Shown: piece after piece, positions 8,253 through 10,073 of the stretch | Layout of the letters: every line of letters starts with the position of its first letter | Position numbering within the stretch: position 1 is the stretch's first letter | Assembly: GCA_001584585.1 (NCBI GenBank) | Contig: LSYV01000060.1 | Span: 164,203-174,275, forward strand | DNA length: 10,073 bases | Reading direction: 5' to 3' | DNA from: Gonium pectorale | Lineage: Eukaryota; Chlorophyta; Chlorophyceae; Chlamydomonadales; Volvocaceae | The notes under the pieces: model-generated | The model's database searches: none | What the model was told of the DNA's origin: nothing | What the model saw: only the letters and a program-made list of their open reading frames with translations | Translations under genes and position numbers: made by a program

Positions 8253-8512
8253 TCGCGCTAGCGCGTTAAGGCCCTGGTGATACAGCGCACAGCAATGCAG
8301 CCGCAGACGCGCCAGCGCCAAGTTCGCTTGGGGATGACGCGAAAGGCGCGAACCGAGAATCTGCCCGAATCCTGTCGCTTGTTGCCGCACGACACTTATA
8401 AGCTTCACAGCTTATTAGCGCTTACTCAAAATCGGCGTTCTTGGCGACTTTGGCGAGTGATTGGGGAAGCTGAACTCCGACACTGGCCAAGCTTCCGAAT
8501 GGTCGCGCTAGC
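8253..8512. repeat. Palindrome CGCGCTAGCGCG and partial repeat
   Basis: A perfect 12-bp palindrome is at 8254-8265. Its left ten-base context tcgcgctagc (8253-8262) recurs at 8503-8512, 250 bp away, in the divergent promoter region. Paired palindromic sites can bind dimeric regulators; that role is inference. Confidence 0.3.
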
Positions 8513-8783
8513 AATATAGTCGCTGCATGCACACTAAACGTGAAAGAGTTTGTTGTCGCGGGCCTCGTCGGTGAAGGGCACAGGAGCTCCGCTGGAGAAA
8601 AGGGGTTGACAGCCTACGTGCCTGGCTGAGGTAGAAGCCATATCACGGAATCTGGGCAGGGCGACGAAGCAACATCCCGCAGTCAAAACACGACATCATG
8701 ACTTTGGAACGTACTGGACTTGGACTTGTTCAACAATCAGCAGCTTGATACCACTTATACCTGCGTCCTTGCACTTCGCACAA

Positions 8784-8813
8784 ATGGTCATACCTGGTCA
8801 CCGTCTGCGGTGA
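8784..8813 (+). promoter_or_regulatory. Upstream ORF of 9 codons before the cereblon-like start
   Basis: ATG at 8784 opens a frame encoding MVIPGHRLR and ending with TGA at 8811-8813, ten bases before the main ATG at 8824. The context caaATGg is as good as that of the main start. If the transcript begins upstream of 8784, this uORF would affect translation of the downstream protein. Confidence 0.4.
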
Positions 8814-8816
8814 CCA
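8795..8816 (+). promoter_or_regulatory. Perfect 9-bp hairpin in the presumed 5' UTR
   Basis: TGGTCACCG (8795-8803), loop TCTG (8804-8807), CGGTGACCA (8808-8816). The stem is perfect and ends seven bases before the main ATG at 8824, and it overlaps the end of the uORF. It could slow ribosomes or bind a protein; as DNA it is an interrupted palindrome. Confidence 0.55.
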
Positions 8817-8823
8817 TCTGCAA

Positions 8824-9460
8824 ATGTCGAATAGGGATCCTGATGACGCTGTAGACATTGGAGATGTACTGCTGAGCGGTGACGAGGAGAGCAGCGAGAG
8901 CCAGGAAGGCGAGAACTCCGGGGGACTGGGGCGTCTCGGCAGCTTCGACCTCGATGCAGCGGGTGAGTACCATTGAGCAACCGACCTGGGCCACTGCGGG
9001 TGGGGAGGGCGGGAGACGGGGTTTTGTGTTAGTTAAGGAGAAGGGTGCGTGGGGTATGTGCAACCCTACGGCATATCCCCCTTAAACCGCGGGGCTACGG
9101 CGTCGTAGAGCCACAATCAAAGGACGTAGCTGGCAGTGGCTGCTCGTGGCCTGAAGACGTCCGCGCTGCCGATGTGCCGACACGGAGTACAGGCAGCATG
9201 CTTGCCACGGACCATGGTGCTGCCTCGGTGGCGTGGCCCGTGGGCCCCTCCGTCGCGGCGCCGCTCCCCACCCCCGAACCGGCGCAGCAGCATCCCCAGA
9301 GCCGCGACCAAGCCTTCTACCGCGCACCGCCATTGACTCCCTCGCCACCTGGCCGCAGGCGACGGCGGCGGGGCGGCTGGGACCGTCCGCGGCGGCGTGG
9401 ACGGCGCGGCGCGGCGGCGCTTCGACCCCGAGACAGCGGCGCAGCACACTTACCTGGGAG
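8824..9460 (+). CDS. CRBN: Cereblon-like protein (LON/CULT substrate receptor), first two exons
   Basis: Exon 1 is 8824-8962, with start context caaATG and ending at a canonical GTGAGTACC donor (phase 1). Exon 2 is 9359-9460, from acceptor ctggccgcag to donor GTACGC, again phase 1. Exon 1 encodes an acidic Ser-rich tail (MSNRDPDDAVDIGDVLLSGD followed by EESSESQEGEN). Exon 2 is Gly/Arg-rich and ends RRRFDPETAAQHTYLG. In cereblon an acidic N-terminus is followed by F-x-(8)-HTYLG just before the LON domain, which matches here. Cereblon is the substrate receptor of the CUL4-DDB1 ubiquitin ligase, with a LON-like domain and the CULT ligand-binding domain; both would lie beyond the window, so the identification rests on a short motif and layout. 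No continuing exon was convincing up to 10073, so intron 2 is probably over 600 bp. A uORF and a hairpin precede the start. Confidence 0.5.
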
Positions 9461-10073
9461 GTACGCGCGGCCCACGAAGGAGGGGGGGGCGGAGGACTGA
9501 TAGGCAATCGCAGTAGAGAGGCCGGAGGCGGATGTCACCCCGGTTCACCGGGATCGGAGGTGGGGGTGGAAGCCGCTTGCCCAGGGGCGGTGGGCTGGCT
9601 GAGCTGTGGCTCGGCTCGGCCGGGTGGGCGAGCGGCCCTGCGGCAGGCAGGCATGCGCCGCGCTGCTGCTGGTGTGGCGGGCAGCCCCCACCGCCACCGC
9701 CGCACATGCGCGACACTCGACACTGCAGCGGGGGTCACGCACGACCCGCGGTTGGCGCTCTTGGGGGAATGCTTGCTAAGTGGCTCGGCGGGGGGGGCGC
9801 TGTAGAGCCCCGCGGGGTACGGAGTGAGGGTCACCGCCTGCCGCGCGCCAGCCGGCCAGGACCGAACTGTGAACCCACCGGGCTGGGTGAGAGGGCACGG
9901 CGGGGCCTGACGGCGCGTCGCGGCAGGCGGGTCGGGCGTCAGGGCCGGGAAAGGGCCGGACGGGCGGGCGGGAGGATCCCGCCCGGGCGCCCGGGGCGAT
10001 AGCTCCGGAAGCGCTGTGGGGCGGACGGCCATCTACAGCGGTGGCGTGCAGGTGCCTAGGTTCCTGCCCCCCC
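9461..10073 (+). other. Probable intron 2 of the cereblon-like gene; no exon recognised
   Basis: After the donor at 9461 the sequence is GC-rich, with G-runs and several AG sites. None starts a phase 1 exon resembling the LON domain that should follow HTYLG. A weak alternative exon (acceptor ccggccag, 9861-9889) would encode PNCEPTGL, which does not fit the family. A 9-bp hairpin with a 3-base loop lies at 9965-9985. Long open frames on both strands look like by-products of GC content. Confidence 0.4.

Larger units (their letters stand above)
7815..8823. promoter_or_regulatory. Divergent intergenic region between the BTB-SPRY and cereblon-like genes
   Basis: About 1 kb between two start codons pointing away from each other, so both promoters and 5' UTRs should lie here. 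Visible items are a telo-box-like AACCCTAAA on minus (8136-8128), a 12-bp palindrome at 8254-8265 with a partial second copy at 8503-8512, TTATAA at about 8396, and the uORF and hairpin near 8784-8816. Open frames in this stretch show no domain or splice support. A 5' UTR intron of the BTB gene is possible, since an acceptor-like cccctcggcag ends at 7757. Confidence 0.45.

Noticed and set aside
8788..9063. 91-codon minus-strand frame with an apparent membrane segment (GVLAFLALAALLV)
   Set aside because: It is the antisense of the acidic first exon of the cereblon-like gene: acidic GA-rich codons read as Leu/Ala-rich on the other strand. The plus strand has a strong start context and a GTGAGTACC donor.
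9532..10032. Long frames on both strands at the right edge
   Set aside because: The composition is Arg/Gly/Pro-rich with no motif. GC-rich DNA gives such frames by chance, and the region follows a good splice donor at 9461.

Overview
The window looks like nuclear DNA from a GC-rich green alga of the Chlamydomonas/volvocine type. Codons are strongly G/C-ending. Coding is broken into short exons by GC-rich introns of about 375 to 570 bp with GT..AG ends and C-rich pyrimidine tracts. Exons carry long Ala/Gly/Pro/Gln/His low-complexity stretches. A TGTAA-type poly(A) signal and a G/T-rich 3' untranslated region follow the best gene. There are no bacterial operons, rRNA, tRNA or CRISPR arrays that I can see. 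The species call is inference from composition and gene style.

Layout. (1) 24-959, minus strand: the 5' part, or possibly all, of a small gene whose two supported exons encode a fold resembling the inhibitor I9 / subtilisin-propeptide family; its 3' end lies at the window edge and is uncertain. (2) 960-1930: no supported gene; upstream DNA of gene 1 with a TATA-like box and small direct repeats. (3) About 1930-3430: no coding; C/A-rich on plus (G/T-rich on minus), best read as a long 3' UTR of the next gene, with two TGTAA signals. (4) 3431-7814, minus strand: the main gene, with at least six exons whose splice phases fit at every junction but one. It encodes a BTB domain of the potassium-channel T1/KCTD type, a long low-complexity linker and a C-terminal SPRY-like (concanavalin-like) domain. 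Introns 1 and 2 carry two copies of a ~110 bp repeat. (5) 7815-8823: intergenic region between divergent genes. (6) 8824-9460, plus strand: the first two exons of a gene that continues past the window edge, with an acidic N-terminus and an HTYLG motif, which I read as a cereblon (CRBN) homologue. (7) 9461-10073: probably the start of its second intron.

If both identifications hold, genes 4 and 6 are a head-to-head pair of ubiquitin-ligase substrate receptors: BTB proteins commonly serve CUL3 and cereblon serves CUL4-DDB1. The most novel-looking items are the BTB(T1)-SPRY architecture, the unresolved exon 3/4 junction with a possible 30-nt microexon, the intronic repeat pair, the hairpin plus uORF just before the cereblon-like start, and the secretion-signal-free I9-like protein.
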